Shown here: positions 45,567 through 55,978 of the stretch, piece by piece
Layout: the number at the start of each line of letters is the position of its first letter
Numbering within the stretch: position 1 is the stretch's first letter
From: Stenotrophomonas raiganjensis (SeqCode)
GTDB taxonomy: Bacteria > Pseudomonadota > Gammaproteobacteria > Xanthomonadales > Xanthomonadaceae
Direction: 5' to 3'
Assembly: GCF_030658505.1 (NCBI RefSeq)
Contig: NZ_JAUTXR010000134.1
Span: 67,064-131,063 of the forward strand
Length of the DNA: 64,000 nucleotides
The notes under the pieces: generated by a model
What the model was told of the DNA's origin: nothing
The model's input: the letters and a program-made list of their open reading frames with translations, nothing else
Database searches by the model: none
Made by a program: the position numbers and the translations under genes

Positions 45567-46523
45567 ATGAAAGCCTATCTCTGGTTCTGGGGCGCGTTCC
45601 TGCTGTTCTTCGCGTTGCCATTTCCCTGCATTCTCTATTTCGGCACCTCGTGGCCGGTGGCCCTGGTCGACCGCAGTGCACCGTGGCTGGCACTGTTGCT
45701 GCTCATACTGTCGATGGCCCTGTGGCTGACGCTGCTGTTCGCCTTCCTGCACTACCTGCTGCTGGGGCCGCCGCGCGCACTGCACCGGGTGCAGTCGATC
45801 CTGGCCGACGGTGAACCGCGCAGTGCGCTGATCGAGCAAGCCGAACAGACCGGCGTGCAGGTGCGCGGCTTCGCGCAATGGAAACTGCAGTTGGCCTTCA
45901 AGAACCTGTCCGGTACGCCGATCCGCGAACAGATGCTGGTGGTCGACAGCAAACCCCAGCTGCATCGCTTCGAGGTGGGCAGGCACATCGATGCGCGCCT
46001 GGGCCGGACGCCCGGGGCATTCCCCAACATCGTGCTCGACGGTGCCCAGCCCGAACTGAATGTCGCCAGCCTGTGGCGGCGCGGCATCGGTGCAGCACTC
46101 GGCATCGCCACCGTTGCTGCTGCCTATGTGTTGGCCTACCGGCTGCAGAGCGAGGGGCTGGGCTGGACCTTCCTGTCGTTCGGTCACCCGCTGCTGGTGT
46201 GCCCGCTGGTGCTGTGTGGCTATGCGCTGGGCCTGCGCCTGCTCGGCCGCCTGCTGCACGCCGATGCCCGCGGCGACGCGCTGAAGTATCGCGGCATCGG
46301 CGTGGAGGCCAGGGTGTTGAAGGTGCGTCAGACCGGCACCTACCTCAACGAACAACCGCAGGTGGAGTTCCAGCTGGAATACATCGACCGCGAAGGCAAC
46401 GTGCAGCAGGCCCGCGTGCGCCGCTTCGTCCCGCTGATTGAACTGGCCAACATCCCGCGCGAGCACGTGACGCTGCTGTACGACCCGGACGACCGCAGCA
46501 ACGTGCGCCTGGAGGGAGTATGA
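45567..46523 (+). CDS. membrane protein of unknown function
   Basis: A 318-residue protein. Two hydrophobic helices lie at the N-terminus (WFWGAFLLFFALPFPCILYF and WLALLLLILSMALWLTLLFA) and two near 175-225 (GIATVAAAYVLAYRL and HPLLVCPLVLCGYALGL). The C-terminal beta-rich part (VLKVRQTGTYLNEQPQVEF and HVTLLYDPDDRSNVRL) resembles the DUF3592-type soluble domain. Its last bases overlap the next gene (ATGA). Confidence 0.7.
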   Translation: MKAYLWFWGAFLLFFALPFPCILYFGTSWPVALVDRSAPWLALLLLILSMALWLTLLFAFLHYLLLGPPRALHRVQSILADGEPRSALIEQAEQTGVQVRGFAQWKLQLAFKNLSGTPIREQMLVVDSKPQLHRFEVGRHIDARLGRTPGAFPNIVLDGAQPELNVASLWRRGIGAALGIATVAAAYVLAYRLQSEGLGWTFLSFGHPLLVCPLVLCGYALGLRLLGRLLHADARGDALKYRGIGVEARVLKVRQTGTYLNEQPQVEFQLEYIDREGNVQQARVRRFVPLIELANIPREHVTLLYDPDDRSNVRLEGV

Positions 46524-47239
46524 AACAGCCGCCCTCGACCCGCACCGTGTTCCTGGTACTGCTGCTGGTTCTGGCGGGCGTGGCCATTGCCGGCGGCGCA
46601 GTACAGACCATCAGCGAAACGCTGGGGCATTCGGTACAGCCGGACCGGATGCCATCCTCCGTCTCGTCTCAGTCGCCGCGCGAACAACCCGTATCGCTTG
46701 TGCCATCCCCGGCGCCCTTCCCTGCGGCGAGTACCGCTGCGGCGCCCGAGCGCAACAATCGCCTGTTCGATGCGGACTACCTGCTGGCTGCGCGCCAGGC
46801 ACTGGAGCAGTTGCCAGCACTGGCCGGCCAGCGGCTGACGGTCTTCCACAGCATCCACTTCTACGACGATGGCCGCATCAACCTCGATCTGGTCGATCCG
46901 CAACAGCCGGGCCACGTCGACAGCTATCACTTTGAACGTGGCCAGTGGCGCAAGGGCAATCCGGTGAACCCGCAGCAGTTCGCGCCGACCATCAGCCTGC
47001 AGCGCAGCAGCACCTCCCTGGCCAGCATCGATTTCGAGGCCGTGCCGCGCGTGGCACAGGCACTGCAGGAACAGCGCAATGCCCTGCAGAACCCTGCATC
47101 CGAAGTCGGCCACGTGTACGTGATCGTGCGCAAAGGCGGCAAGCTGATGTGGCTGCCGGACGAAGTGGCCGGTGATCGCGAATCCGTGCGGCTGCAGTTC
47201 GATGCACAGGGCAACGCCCGCGGCGTAAGCCGCCGGTAG
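46520..47239 (+). CDS. membrane-anchored protein of unknown function
   Basis: A 239-residue protein with a single N-terminal helix (TVFLVLLLVLAGVAIAGGA), a proline/serine linker and a periplasmic domain with no familiar motif (FHSIHFYDDGRINLDLVD near 115, VYVIVRKGGKLMWLPDEV near 200). It overlaps the 45567 gene by four bases, and the two are probably one functional unit. Confidence 0.65.
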   Translation: MKQPPSTRTVFLVLLLVLAGVAIAGGAVQTISETLGHSVQPDRMPSSVSSQSPREQPVSLVPSPAPFPAASTAAAPERNNRLFDADYLLAARQALEQLPALAGQRLTVFHSIHFYDDGRINLDLVDPQQPGHVDSYHFERGQWRKGNPVNPQQFAPTISLQRSSTSLASIDFEAVPRVAQALQEQRNALQNPASEVGHVYVIVRKGGKLMWLPDEVAGDRESVRLQFDAQGNARGVSRR

Positions 47240-47355
47240 ACAGCGCGATCCAGTCCAGCCCCGGCAGACGGTACGCCAGCAGGTAGAGCAAGCCATTTGT
47301 TCGCTGACCAGAAGACTGGAACTAGCGGGCAGCCAATGCGGATGCCCTCAATGGA

Positions 47356-47862
47356 TCACAACTCCCAGTACTTGGAGCCTTGGGCTTCATGCAGCCGGGA
47401 TAGGAAGCCTGCAAGCGAGTCCGATGCTTCAGGCCAGTCTTTTCGCTCGTCCAAAGGCAGGCAGACCAGCACCGAACCAAAGGCGTTCATAACCAGTAGA
47501 TCTGAGTCGCCGTAGAAGCGGCCAAATACGACATCGCCGCTCCGGAAATCCAACGGACGCGAACCAGCGAGAATGGCCGTCTGAACGTGTGCATCCTCGA
47601 CGCTGAGCATCTCCACACCCCATTGACTGAATTGCTCGTCCTTGAACAACTCTGCCGAAGCGTACATCTTCCAGAATGCGAGCAACTGCGCTGAACAGCC
47701 CTGGGATCGTCGGTCCTCTGGTACTGCAGTACTGCGCTGTACAAAGGAGGATCGAAGCAGGAAAGGACACTCCCCATGCTGATGCATGGCGACCCGAGGC
47801 TGTGACCACTCCGCCCGGATGGTATCGATAACTGCAGCCAGCGCGTTGATTTCCCTATCCAT
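47356..47862 (-). CDS. SMI1/KNR4 (SUKH) family protein
   Basis: A 168-residue soluble protein. The middle reads LAFWKMYASAELFKDEQF, then SQWGVEMLSVEDAH, and later FGRFYGDSDLLVMNAFGSVL, which fits the SUKH fold. SUKH proteins often act as immunity proteins for polymorphic toxins, but no toxin gene is adjacent here, so it may be an orphan. The GC content is a little lower than in its neighbours. ATG 47862 gives the standard length. Confidence 0.7.
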   Translation of the reverse strand: MDREINALAAVIDTIRAEWSQPRVAMHQHGECPFLLRSSFVQRSTAVPEDRRSQGCSAQLLAFWKMYASAELFKDEQFSQWGVEMLSVEDAHVQTAILAGSRPLDFRSGDVVFGRFYGDSDLLVMNAFGSVLVCLPLDERKDWPEASDSLAGFLSRLHEAQGSKYWEL

Positions 47863-47885
47863 CAGAAAATCATAACGAGGCCAGG

Positions 47886-48563
47886 CTATCGATGGCCAGG
47901 CATAACCGAACGGGCGATGGCGTACTGCGCGCCGTAGTAGGTGAACAGCACCAGCAGGCTGGCCAGCGGCAGGCCGCCGGCGAAGCGGTCCCAGGCCAGC
48001 AGCGAATCGCTGGCGACGAACAGCAGCGCGCCGGCGGCGGCCCAGCGTGCGCTGCGCGCCTCCACGGCATCGGGCTGCGGTCGGCGCCACTGCCGTGCAA
48101 GCGCCAACACCGCCATCGATGCCAGCACCACCACGTAGGCCAGCACCGGGATGCGCATCGGCGCCGGCAGGTGCGGCCACAGCCCCATTACATTAAGCAC
48201 GGCGAATGCACCCAGCAGCACGGTGGCGGCAAGCAATCCACCGCCCGCTCGCAGGCCCTCGCGGAAGGCAGCGATGTAGCAGACGTGGGCGAGCAGGAAA
48301 GCGACCAGCCCCGGCACAAATGCGTCCACCGGCAGCATCAGCGCGATATCGCCCACGCACGACGACAGCATGCCGACCAGCACTGCGCGCCGGTAGAACG
48401 GACGCGCGGGATCGTGCACCTGCCAGGCGATGGCGGCGATCAGCAGCGTGGTCGCCGGCTTGGCCAGCCAGTGCAGCCAGCGCCCGTCGCCCTGCAGGAA
48501 CGCACCAGCGATGGCGAGGACCGCCATCACAAGGATCGCGCCGTCGCGCACGCGCGGTTTCAT
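47886..48563 (-). CDS. lysoplasmalogenase-like (YhhN/TMEM86) membrane protein
   Basis: A 225-residue protein with about eight hydrophobic helices. YhhN hallmarks are LAKPATTLLIAAIAW near residue 34, LVGMLSSCVGDIALML near 60, FLLAHVCYIAAF near 89, and FVASDSLLAWDRF near 192. Related eukaryotic enzymes cleave the vinyl ether bond of lysoplasmalogens; the bacterial substrate is uncertain. It starts at ATG 48563, overlapping the stop of the M61 peptidase by four bases. Confidence 0.85.
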   Translation of the reverse strand: MKPRVRDGAILVMAVLAIAGAFLQGDGRWLHWLAKPATTLLIAAIAWQVHDPARPFYRRAVLVGMLSSCVGDIALMLPVDAFVPGLVAFLLAHVCYIAAFREGLRAGGGLLAATVLLGAFAVLNVMGLWPHLPAPMRIPVLAYVVVLASMAVLALARQWRRPQPDAVEARSARWAAAGALLFVASDSLLAWDRFAGGLPLASLLVLFTYYGAQYAIARSVMPGHR

Positions 48564-50443
48564 CGCGCCTTCCACAGGTCCGCCAGGCGGTCGGGCTTGC
48601 CGGCGATGCGCTCCAGCACCGGGTACTGCAGGCCACCGTGGTAGTCGATGTTCATCGTCTCGATGCGGTCGAACTGCTTCACCAGCAGCACGATCGGCGC
48701 CTTGTCCTTCGCTGCCGCAGCCACCGCGTCCTTCAGGCGCTGGCTGCTGTACTCGCGCCCGCCCACCGCGATCACCTTCATGCCCGGCGCCAGGCCGGCA
48801 TTGAAGGCCGGGCTGTCCCAGATCACATCGCCGACCGTGCCGCTGTCGAGCACGGTCGCGCCCAGCGAATAGGCCAGCAATGCCGCTTTGGCGCGCTTTT
48901 CCTGTGCCTTGTAGGCATCGTTCGGGGTATCGCGGTAGACCAGCTTCCAGCCCGCCAGTTCCAGGCCACCGATCAACGAACCATGCCCATCCAGGCGGCC
49001 GCGCAGGAATGACGCCCAGTCGTACGGCGCGATGCCGTTCAAGGTCGCCACCACGTCGTCGAAGGTGTACGGGTTGACGTCCCAGTCGCCGTTGCCGACG
49101 CCGAAAAACGCACGCGCGAAGTCATCCAGGCTGCGACGGTTGCCGCTCAGTTCGCGCAGCTTGCCCTCCACTTCCAGCCACAGCATCTGCCCGCCGGAGT
49201 AGTAGTCCTCGCTCATCTGGTAGTTGCGGTACGGCAACGTGCGGCGCTGGGCGATGGTCGGGTCGTTGGTGGTGTCCTGCAGCGGGCGCCAGGCCAGGCC
49301 GGGACGGCCGCGGTCATAGGTCGCCGCCACATTGGCCAGCATGTCGCGTGCCTGTGCGACCGACCACAGTCCCGAACGCGCCGCCAGCACTTGGCCCCAG
49401 AACTGGGTCTGGCCTTCGTACACCCACAGCAGGCTGTCGCCCATCGGCACGTTGAAGTTGGCGGTAGCCAGATCGGCGCCACGGCGGTACTTGCCGTTCC
49501 ACGAATGGGTGTACTCGTGCGGCAACAGGTCACGCATCCAGGCGTTGCTGTCCCACTCGGTGAAGTAACCCGGATCGGCGCTGTTCTCGCTGGAGCGGTG
49601 ATGCTCCAGGCCGATGCCACCGAGGCGGTCGCTCAACGCCAGCAGGAATTCATAGTGGTTGTAGTGGCGCGCACCGTAGAGCTTGTCGGCCTGTTGCACC
49701 AGCGCGCGGTGCATCGTGATCTGAGCGTCGGTCGGCTTCAGCGACTTGGCGTCGTCGGCGAACACGTTGAGGTGCACCGGCACCTTCGCGCCCGGGTCGA
49801 GGTCGATGCGCTGGTAGTGTTCGCCGGCAAACAATGGCGAGTCGACCAGATGGTCATAGGAAATCGGCTTGAACACCACGGTGTCGCCGTCGCGGCGCGC
49901 GGTCTCCAGTGCGGTGGCGAACGACCAGCCCTTGGGCAGCGTCACGCTGGCCTGCGCCTGCAGTTGCCGCGCATCGACACCGGCCGGATACAGCGAATTG
50001 GCGCTCCATTGCAGGTTGAGCATCTCCGGGGTCATCACCACCCGGCCCTGGCTGCCGCCCTGCGAGGACAGGAAATCGAAGTGGGCGACGATTTCGCCCA
50101 CGCCCTCGGGCACGTTCACCTTGAACGCATAGACGTTGAACTGGTCGCGCTGCCAGGCCAGCGGCTTGCCGTTGGCGGTCACGCGAAGGCCGGCCAGTTT
50201 GTCGATCGGGCCGGTAGGCGAATGGTTGCCGGGAATCCACTGCGGGTACAGCAGGGTGACCGGGCCGGGCGTGACCGGTACCGTGGCAGTGACCTTGAAG
50301 ATGCGCCGGGCCAGATCGCGCGCGTCCACGTCGATGCGCAGCAGGCCAGGAGCCGCGGCGTCGGCAGGCGGCGAGGTCTGCGCCAGTGCAGGCGAAGCAG
50401 CCAACGCGAACAGCACGGACATCACCAGGGCTCGGGTCTTCAT
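48560..50443 (-). CDS. M61-family glycyl aminopeptidase with PDZ domain
   Basis: A 627-residue secreted metallopeptidase. A signal peptide (MSVLFALAASPALAQ) leads to the N-terminal beta domain (LLYPQWIPGNHSPTGPIDKL near 65). The zinc site is LLPHEYTHSWNGKYRR near 310, with the HEYTH motif, and the downstream WVYEGQTQFWG gives the third ligand glutamate. A PDZ domain occupies the C-terminus (GTVGDVIWDSPAFNAGLAPG near 540). These enzymes release N-terminal glycine or alanine in the periplasm. ATG 50443 is chosen because it precedes the signal peptide. Confidence 0.92.
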   Translation of the reverse strand: MKTRALVMSVLFALAASPALAQTSPPADAAAPGLLRIDVDARDLARRIFKVTATVPVTPGPVTLLYPQWIPGNHSPTGPIDKLAGLRVTANGKPLAWQRDQFNVYAFKVNVPEGVGEIVAHFDFLSSQGGSQGRVVMTPEMLNLQWSANSLYPAGVDARQLQAQASVTLPKGWSFATALETARRDGDTVVFKPISYDHLVDSPLFAGEHYQRIDLDPGAKVPVHLNVFADDAKSLKPTDAQITMHRALVQQADKLYGARHYNHYEFLLALSDRLGGIGLEHHRSSENSADPGYFTEWDSNAWMRDLLPHEYTHSWNGKYRRGADLATANFNVPMGDSLLWVYEGQTQFWGQVLAARSGLWSVAQARDMLANVAATYDRGRPGLAWRPLQDTTNDPTIAQRRTLPYRNYQMSEDYYSGGQMLWLEVEGKLRELSGNRRSLDDFARAFFGVGNGDWDVNPYTFDDVVATLNGIAPYDWASFLRGRLDGHGSLIGGLELAGWKLVYRDTPNDAYKAQEKRAKAALLAYSLGATVLDSGTVGDVIWDSPAFNAGLAPGMKVIAVGGREYSSQRLKDAVAAAAKDKAPIVLLVKQFDRIETMNIDYHGGLQYPVLERIAGKPDRLADLWKAR

Positions 50444-50542
50444 CGGGCAGCATCCAACAGCGGAGAATCCTCCGATGCTAGGCCTGTAAAGTGCCCTGCC
50501 CCATGGCCAAAGGTCATGGGCGGGCCGGCCATCCGCGCATGC

Positions 50543-50571
50543 CAAAAAAGCGTGCGAACCAAGGTTCGCAC
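50543..50571 (-). terminator. terminator after ispH
   Basis: GTGCGAACC (50552-50560) pairs with GGTTCGCAC (50563-50571). On the minus strand it is followed by GCTTTTTTGG, a good T-run. It lies about 55 bp past the ispH stop and would end the murJ/ribF-ileS-lspA-ispH strand. Confidence 0.8.
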
Positions 50572-50588
50572 CCACCAGAGCAGTTTCA

Positions 50589-50611
50589 GTAGATCCACGC
50601 CATGCGTGGAT
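50589..50611. repeat. single GTAG palindrome (SMAG-like)
   Basis: GTAG (50589-50592) is followed by ATCCACGC, CAT and GCGTGGAT. The same stem occurs at 17079-17099. It lies between the ispH terminator and the ispH stop codon. Confidence 0.65.
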
Positions 50612-50625
50612 GAGGCGCTTCCCGG

Positions 50626-51576
50626 TCAGTCGACCAGGCGCAGGCGCAGTTCCTTCGGCAGCGCGAACACCATCGATTCCGGTTCGCCGTCCAGCTCGCC
50701 GACGCCGGTCGCGCCCAGCTCGGCCAGGCGCGCCAGCACGCCATCGACCAGCACCTGCGGCGCCGAGGCGCCGGCGGTGACGCCGATGTGCTGCTTGCCG
50801 GCCACCCATGCCGGATCGATCTCGTGCGCACCGTCGATCAGGTACGACTCCACGCCTTCGCGGCGGGCCAGCTCACTCAAGCGGTTGGAGTTGGAGCTGT
50901 TCGGCGAACCGACCACCAGCACCAGGTCGCAGCGCTTGGCCAGGTCGCGCACGGCGTCCTGGCGGTTCTGCGTGGCGTAGCAGATATCGTCGTTCTTCGG
51001 GCCCTGCATCGCCGGGAAACGCTCGCGCAGCGCATCGATGATGCCGCGCGTATCGTCCACCGACAGCGTGGTCTGGGTGGTGTAGGCAAAGTTGTCCGGC
51101 TGGTTGATGTGCAGCGTGGCAACCTGCTCCACGTCTTCCACCAGATAGATCTGGCCGGTCCCCGCTTCGCGGTTCCACTGGCCCATGGTGCCTTCCACTT
51201 CCGGATGACCGGCATGGCCGATCAGCACCACGTCACGGCCGGCACGGCAATGGCGGGCAACTTCGAAATGAACCTTGGTCACCAGCGGGCAGGTGGCATC
51301 GAACACCTTCAGGCCACGGCGCTCGGCTTCCTGGCGCACGGCCTGCGACACGCCGTGCGCGCTGAAGATCACCGTGTTGTTGTCCGGCACTTCGTCGAGT
51401 TCCTCGACGAAGATCGCCCCGCGCTGCTTCAGGTCGTCGACCACGAAGCGGTTGTGCACCACTTCATGGCGGACGTAGATGGGCGCGCCCAGCGTTTCGA
51501 TCGCGCGCTTGACGATCTCGATCGCACGATCGACACCGGCACAGAAACCACGCGGGTTGGCGAGCAGCACATCCAT
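50626..51576 (-). CDS. ispH: 4-hydroxy-3-methylbut-2-enyl diphosphate reductase
   Basis: IspH (LytB) performs the last step of the MEP isoprenoid pathway, making IPP and DMAPP with a [4Fe-4S] cluster. The 316-residue product has the three cluster cysteines in [16 protein letters not shown] (near 12), [12 protein letters not shown] (near 96) and [18 protein letters not shown] downstream of the third cysteine (near 200). The catalytic glutamate lies in [11 protein letters not shown]. It follows lspA after 27 nt. Confidence 0.96.
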   Translation of the reverse strand: MDVLLANPRGFCAGVDRAIEIVKRAIETLGAPIYVRHEVVHNRFVVDDLKQRGAIFVEELDEVPDNNTVIFSAHGVSQAVRQEAERRGLKVFDATCPLVTKVHFEVARHCRAGRDVVLIGHAGHPEVEGTMGQWNREAGTGQIYLVEDVEQVATLHINQPDNFAYTTQTTLSVDDTRGIIDALRERFPAMQGPKNDDICYATQNRQDAVRDLAKRCDLVLVVGSPNSSNSNRLSELARREGVESYLIDGAHEIDPAWVAGKQHIGVTAGASAPQVLVDGVLARLAELGATGVGELDGEPESMVFALPKELRLRLVD

Positions 51577-51603
51577 CAGTTCAATCTCCCGGCAGCGGCC
51601 GGC

Positions 51604-52128
51604 TTACGGTTTCGGGTTGGCATTATCCGCCTTTTTGGCGGACTTGCCGTCGAACAGGCCAAACAGGGCAATGCCGATGGCACCCACCACGATGGCCGAA
51701 TCGGCGATGTTGAACGAGGGCCAGGTGTAGCTGCCCACGTACCACTGGATGAAATCGACCACGTGACCATGCACCTGGCGGTCGATCACGTTGCCGATGG
51801 CGCCGCCGATGATCAGCGCATACGGCACCGCGGCCTTCCAGTTGCCGCGGGCGGTGCCGCGCAGCCACCAGGCCATCAGGCCGCTGATGGCGATGGCCAG
51901 CGCGGTGAAGAAGTACTTCTGCCAGCCACCGGCATCGCTCAGGAAACTGAACGCCGCACCGGTGTTGTAGGTGCGGTACCAGTTCCAGAAGCCATCAATG
52001 ACCACCACCGGCTGGAACTCCGGCAGGCTCGACAGCACCCAGGCCTTGGACCACTGGTCCAGGCCGATGATGGCCGCCGACAGCAGCAGCCAGACCAGGG
52101 CGTTCGGATGCGGACGGGGCGCGGCCAT
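51604..52128 (-). CDS. lspA: lipoprotein signal peptidase
   Basis: LspA cuts signal peptides from prolipoproteins. The 174-residue product has four transmembrane helices and both catalytic aspartates ([16 protein letters not shown] near 118 and [11 protein letters not shown] near 145). Its start overlaps the ileS stop by one base (TGATG), which rejects the longer frame. Confidence 0.96.
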   Translation of the reverse strand: MAAPRPHPNALVWLLLSAAIIGLDQWSKAWVLSSLPEFQPVVVIDGFWNWYRTYNTGAAFSFLSDAGGWQKYFFTALAIAISGLMAWWLRGTARGNWKAAVPYALIIGGAIGNVIDRQVHGHVVDFIQWYVGSYTWPSFNIADSAIVVGAIGIALFGLFDGKSAKKADNANPKP

Positions 52129-54959
52129 CAGAACCAGCTCCGCACTTCGCCAGCACCGGTCACGTTGCTCACGCAGCGGCCGCACAGTTCCGGATGGTCG
52201 GCGTTGCTGCCGACATCGGCACGGTGGTGCCAGCAGCGCACGCACTTGGCCTTGGTAGTCGCCTGGGCGCTGACGAACACCTCGTCGGTGGTCGCCGGGC
52301 GCACCTGCACGTCGCCACTGATGAACAGGAAACGCAGTTCATCGGCCAGCGGCTGCCAGCGCGCAGCCTGCTCTTCGTTGGCAGCGATGGTGATTTCTGC
52401 TTCCAGCGCGGCACCGATCGCGCCGTTGGCACGCATCGGCTCGAGCACCTTGGCCACCTGCTCGCGCACGGCCAGCAACTGATCGAAGTCGGCGGCGTTG
52501 AGCTGGGCATCGGCCGGCAGCGGCACCAGGCCGTCGTACCAGGTGGTGAACAGCACGTGGCCGGCATGCTCGCCCGGCAGGTAGCCCCACAGCTCGTCGG
52601 CGGTGAAGGTCAGGATCGGTGCGACCCAGCGGGTGAACGCTTCGGCGATGTGGTACATCGCGCTCTGTGCCGAACGGCGACCGTGCGAATCGGCCGGCAT
52701 CGTGTACAGGCGGTCCTTGGTCACGTCCAGGTACAGCGAGCCCAGGTCCACGCTGCAGAAGTTCAGCAGCAGCTGCACGATCTCGGCCATGTTGTAGCCG
52801 TCGTAGGCTGCCTTGATCTTCTCCTGCAGCTCCCACGCGCGATGCACGATCCAGCGGTCCAGCGCGACCATCTGGTCGAGCGGGCGCAGGTGCTGGGCCG
52901 GGTCGAAGCCGTCCAGGTTGCCGAGCAGGAAGCGTGCGGTGTTGCGCAGGCGACGGTAGGCGTCGGCGTTGCGCTTGAGGATCTCCTGCGACAGCGACAT
53001 CTCGTTGCTGTAGTCGGCCGAGGCGATCCACAGGCGCAGGATGTCCGCGCCCAGCTTGTTCATGATGTCCTGCGGCTCGATGCCGTTGCCCAGCGACTTG
53101 GACATCTTGCGGCCGTGCTCGTCCACGGTGAAGCCGTGGGTCAGGCACTGCTTGTACGGCGCGCGCTTGTCGATCGCCACGCCGGTCAGCAGCGAGGACT
53201 GGAACCAGCCGCGGTGCTGGTCGGAACCCTCCAGGTACAGATCGGCCGGCTTGCCGAAGCCGCGCGCGGCGAGCACGCCTTCATGGGTCACGCCCGAATC
53301 GAACCAGACGTCGAGGATGTCGGTGACCTTCTCGTAGTCGGCGGCTTCGGCGCCGAGCAGTTCGGCGGCATCCAGCGAGTACCACACGTCGATGCCCTCG
53401 GCTTCGACGCGATCGGCGACCTGCTGCATCAGCTCCACCGAACGCGGGTGGATCTCGCCGGTCTGGCGATGGGTGAACAGTGCGATCGGCACGCCCCAGG
53501 TGCGCTGGCGCGAGATGGTCCAGTCCGGACGACCGTCAACCATGCTCTGGATACGCGCCTTGCCCCAGGTCGGGAACCAGCCCACGGTATCGATGGCGGC
53601 CAGCGCATCGCTGCGCAGGTTGGCCTTGTCCATCGAGATGAACCACTGCGGAGTGGCGCGGAACACCACCGGCGTCTTGTGGCGCCAGCAATGCGGGTAG
53701 CTGTGGCGGATCGGGTGGAAGGCCAGCAGCGCGCCGCTGTCGCGCAGCACGCCGACGATGGCCTCCTGCGCCTTCCACAGATGCTGGCCGGCCAGCACCA
53801 CGTCACCGGCCGGCGGGGTGGATTCCAGATACACGCCACGGCCGTCGATCGGAGTCACCTGGCCAGCGTTGTACTTGTCCAGCAGGCCGTACTTCTGGCT
53901 GACCACGAAGTCTTCCTGGCCGTGGCCAGGAGCGGTGTGCACCGCACCGGTACCGTCCTCGTCGGACACATGGTCGCCGTTGAGCACCAGGATCTCGCGT
54001 TCCGGGTAGAACGGGTGCGCCAGCAGCTGGTTCTCCAGCGCCGCGCCGGTGGTTTCACCGTGCAGCACCACGTTTTCGACGCCATAGCGCTGCAGTGCAC
54101 GCTCGGCCAGGGCAGCGGCCAGCACCAGCCAACGGCGCTTGCCGTTGTGCGCCGGGCCCTCGGCCAGCACGTAGTTGATTTCCGCACCCAGCGACACCGC
54201 CAGCGAGGCCGGCAGCGTCCACGGGGTGGTGGTCCAGATCGGCACGGCCACTTCGACGTCGGCCGGCACGCTCACGCCGAACGCCTGGCCGATGGCCTGT
54301 GCATCACGCGCGGCGTAGGCCACGTCGATCGCCGGCGATTCCTTTTCCTGGTACTCGATCTCGGCCTCGGCCAGCGCGGAGCCACAGTCGAAGCACCAGT
54401 ACACCGGCTTGGCGCCACGCACCAGGTGGCCGTTGGCCACCACCTTGGCCAGCGCACGGATCTCGTTGGCTTCGAAGTCGAAGCTCAGGGTCTTGTACGG
54501 GTTGTCCCAGTCACCGGTCACGCCCAGGCGCTTGAAGTCCACGCGCTGGATGTTGATCTGCTCTTCGGCGAACTCGCGGCACTTCTGGCGGAATTCAACG
54601 GCGTCGAGCTTGGTGCCGACCTTGCCCCACTTCTTCTCGACCGCGATCTCGATCGGCAGGCCGTGGCAGTCCCAGCCCGGCACGTACGGGGCATCGAAGC
54701 CGGCCAGGTAGCGCGACTTGACGATGATGTCCTTCAGGATCTTGTTGACCGCGTGGCCCAGGTGGATGCGGCCGTTGGCGTAGGGCGGGCCATCGTGCAG
54801 CACGAACAGCGGGCGGCCGGCGGCGTTGTCGCGCAGCTGCTGGTAGAGCCCCTGCGCTTCCCACTGCGCCAGAATGCCCGGCTCGCGCTTGGGCAGGTCG
54901 CCGCGCATCGGGAATTCGGTGGCTGGCAGGTTCAGGGTGGTCTTGTAGTCCTGGCTCAC
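52128..54959 (-). CDS. ileS: isoleucyl-tRNA synthetase
   Basis: A 943-residue class I synthetase. [18 protein letters not shown] near residue 55 is the HIGH motif and [11 protein letters not shown] near 605 the KMSKS motif. The C-terminus has a zinc finger ([12 protein letters not shown] and CGRCVSNV) as in the usual bacterial type. It starts at GTG 54959, overlapping ribF by four bases, and the order ribF-ileS-lspA-ispH is conserved in proteobacteria. Confidence 0.97.
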   Translation of the reverse strand: MSQDYKTTLNLPATEFPMRGDLPKREPGILAQWEAQGLYQQLRDNAAGRPLFVLHDGPPYANGRIHLGHAVNKILKDIIVKSRYLAGFDAPYVPGWDCHGLPIEIAVEKKWGKVGTKLDAVEFRQKCREFAEEQINIQRVDFKRLGVTGDWDNPYKTLSFDFEANEIRALAKVVANGHLVRGAKPVYWCFDCGSALAEAEIEYQEKESPAIDVAYAARDAQAIGQAFGVSVPADVEVAVPIWTTTPWTLPASLAVSLGAEINYVLAEGPAHNGKRRWLVLAAALAERALQRYGVENVVLHGETTGAALENQLLAHPFYPEREILVLNGDHVSDEDGTGAVHTAPGHGQEDFVVSQKYGLLDKYNAGQVTPIDGRGVYLESTPPAGDVVLAGQHLWKAQEAIVGVLRDSGALLAFHPIRHSYPHCWRHKTPVVFRATPQWFISMDKANLRSDALAAIDTVGWFPTWGKARIQSMVDGRPDWTISRQRTWGVPIALFTHRQTGEIHPRSVELMQQVADRVEAEGIDVWYSLDAAELLGAEAADYEKVTDILDVWFDSGVTHEGVLAARGFGKPADLYLEGSDQHRGWFQSSLLTGVAIDKRAPYKQCLTHGFTVDEHGRKMSKSLGNGIEPQDIMNKLGADILRLWIASADYSNEMSLSQEILKRNADAYRRLRNTARFLLGNLDGFDPAQHLRPLDQMVALDRWIVHRAWELQEKIKAAYDGYNMAEIVQLLLNFCSVDLGSLYLDVTKDRLYTMPADSHGRRSAQSAMYHIAEAFTRWVAPILTFTADELWGYLPGEHAGHVLFTTWYDGLVPLPADAQLNAADFDQLLAVREQVAKVLEPMRANGAIGAALEAEITIAANEEQAARWQPLADELRFLFISGDVQVRPATTDEVFVSAQATTKAKCVRCWHHRADVGSNADHPELCGRCVSNVTGAGEVRSWF

Positions 54960-55903
54960 GCAGTGGCTCGCAATCTATGTTCGGAAAGGATGGCGCGCGC
55001 CTGTTCGGCGTCGCGGTGCATCTGGTCGGTCAGCGCCGCCAGATCATTGAATTTTTCTTCGTCGCGCAGCTTGGCGACGAATTCCACGTCGATGTGGCGC
55101 CCGTACAGGTCGCCCTGGAAATCGAACAGGTGGGCTTCCAGCAGCGGCTCCACGCCCTCCACCGTCGGCCGTGTACCGAAGCTGGACACCGACGGCCAAG
55201 GCTGGTCGAACACGCCGTGCACCCAGGTTGCGTAGATGCCCGACAGCGCCGGGGTCTTCGGGAAGCGCAGGTTGGCGGTCGGGAAACCCAGCGTACGGCC
55301 AAGCTGGCGACCGCGCACCACCCGCCCGCTGATCGCGTACGGTCGGCCCAGCAGATCGTTGGCGCGGGCGAAGTCGCCCTCCTGCAGCAGCTGGCGGATG
55401 CGGGTGCTGGAGATGCGCTCGCCATGCAGGTCGACCGCTTCGATTTCACCCGCGGTGAAGCCCAGTTCGGCCCCCATCTGCTGCAGCAGTGCCAGATCGC
55501 CACGGCGGCGGTTGCCGAAGCAGAACTCCGGGCCGATCCACACTTCGCGTGCGCCCAGCCGGTGCACCAGCAACTGGCGCACAAAGGTCTCGGCCGGCAT
55601 CGCCGCCATCGCCGCATCGAAACGCAGCAGGCCGATCGCATCGACGCCGAGCTCGCGCAGGATCTCGACCTTGCTGCGCGCCAGGGTCAGCCGCGGCGGC
55701 GGCGTGCCCTGGGCGAAGAATTCACGCGGCAGCGGCTCGAATGCCACGGCCACCGCGGCCACGCCCAAGGCGCGCGCGCGGGCAACCGCGTGGCGCACCA
55801 GCGCACGATGGCCCAGGTGGAGGCCGTCGAATGCACCGATACAGACCACGCTTCCGTTGGGGAACAGCTCCCCGCCCTCGACGCTTCTGAACAGCCTGCT
55901 CAT
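54956..55903 (-). CDS. ribF: bifunctional riboflavin kinase/FMN adenylyltransferase
   Basis: RibF makes FMN and then FAD. The 315-residue product has the adenylyltransferase signature [16 protein letters not shown] near residue 23 and [14 protein letters not shown] near 163, and the kinase part with [11 protein letters not shown] near 200 and GRHIDVEF near 270. The upstream in-frame extension (to 55969) is not needed. It is transcribed with ileS. Confidence 0.95.
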   Translation of the reverse strand: MSRLFRSVEGGELFPNGSVVCIGAFDGLHLGHRALVRHAVARARALGVAAVAVAFEPLPREFFAQGTPPPRLTLARSKVEILRELGVDAIGLLRFDAAMAAMPAETFVRQLLVHRLGAREVWIGPEFCFGNRRRGDLALLQQMGAELGFTAGEIEAVDLHGERISSTRIRQLLQEGDFARANDLLGRPYAISGRVVRGRQLGRTLGFPTANLRFPKTPALSGIYATWVHGVFDQPWPSVSSFGTRPTVEGVEPLLEAHLFDFQGDLYGRHIDVEFVAKLRDEEKFNDLAALTDQMHRDAEQARAILSEHRLRATA

Positions 55904-55978
55904 CAACTCTCGTTCCGGCCCGACCTGGGCCGCCGCTTCAATGGTGTAACCCTGAAGTATAGCCGCCACAAGCGGTGA

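Noticed and set aside
42548..45568. 1006-residue open frame opposite the TonB receptor gene
   Set aside because: Antisense to a complete receptor with signal peptide and barrel; shadow composition typical of high-GC DNA.
47226..47291. Short minus-strand frame reading LLYLLAYRLPGLDWIALS, possibly a remnant of a membrane protein
   Set aside because: Only about 20 residues, overlapping the end of the 46520 gene, with no start or stop that would support a gene.
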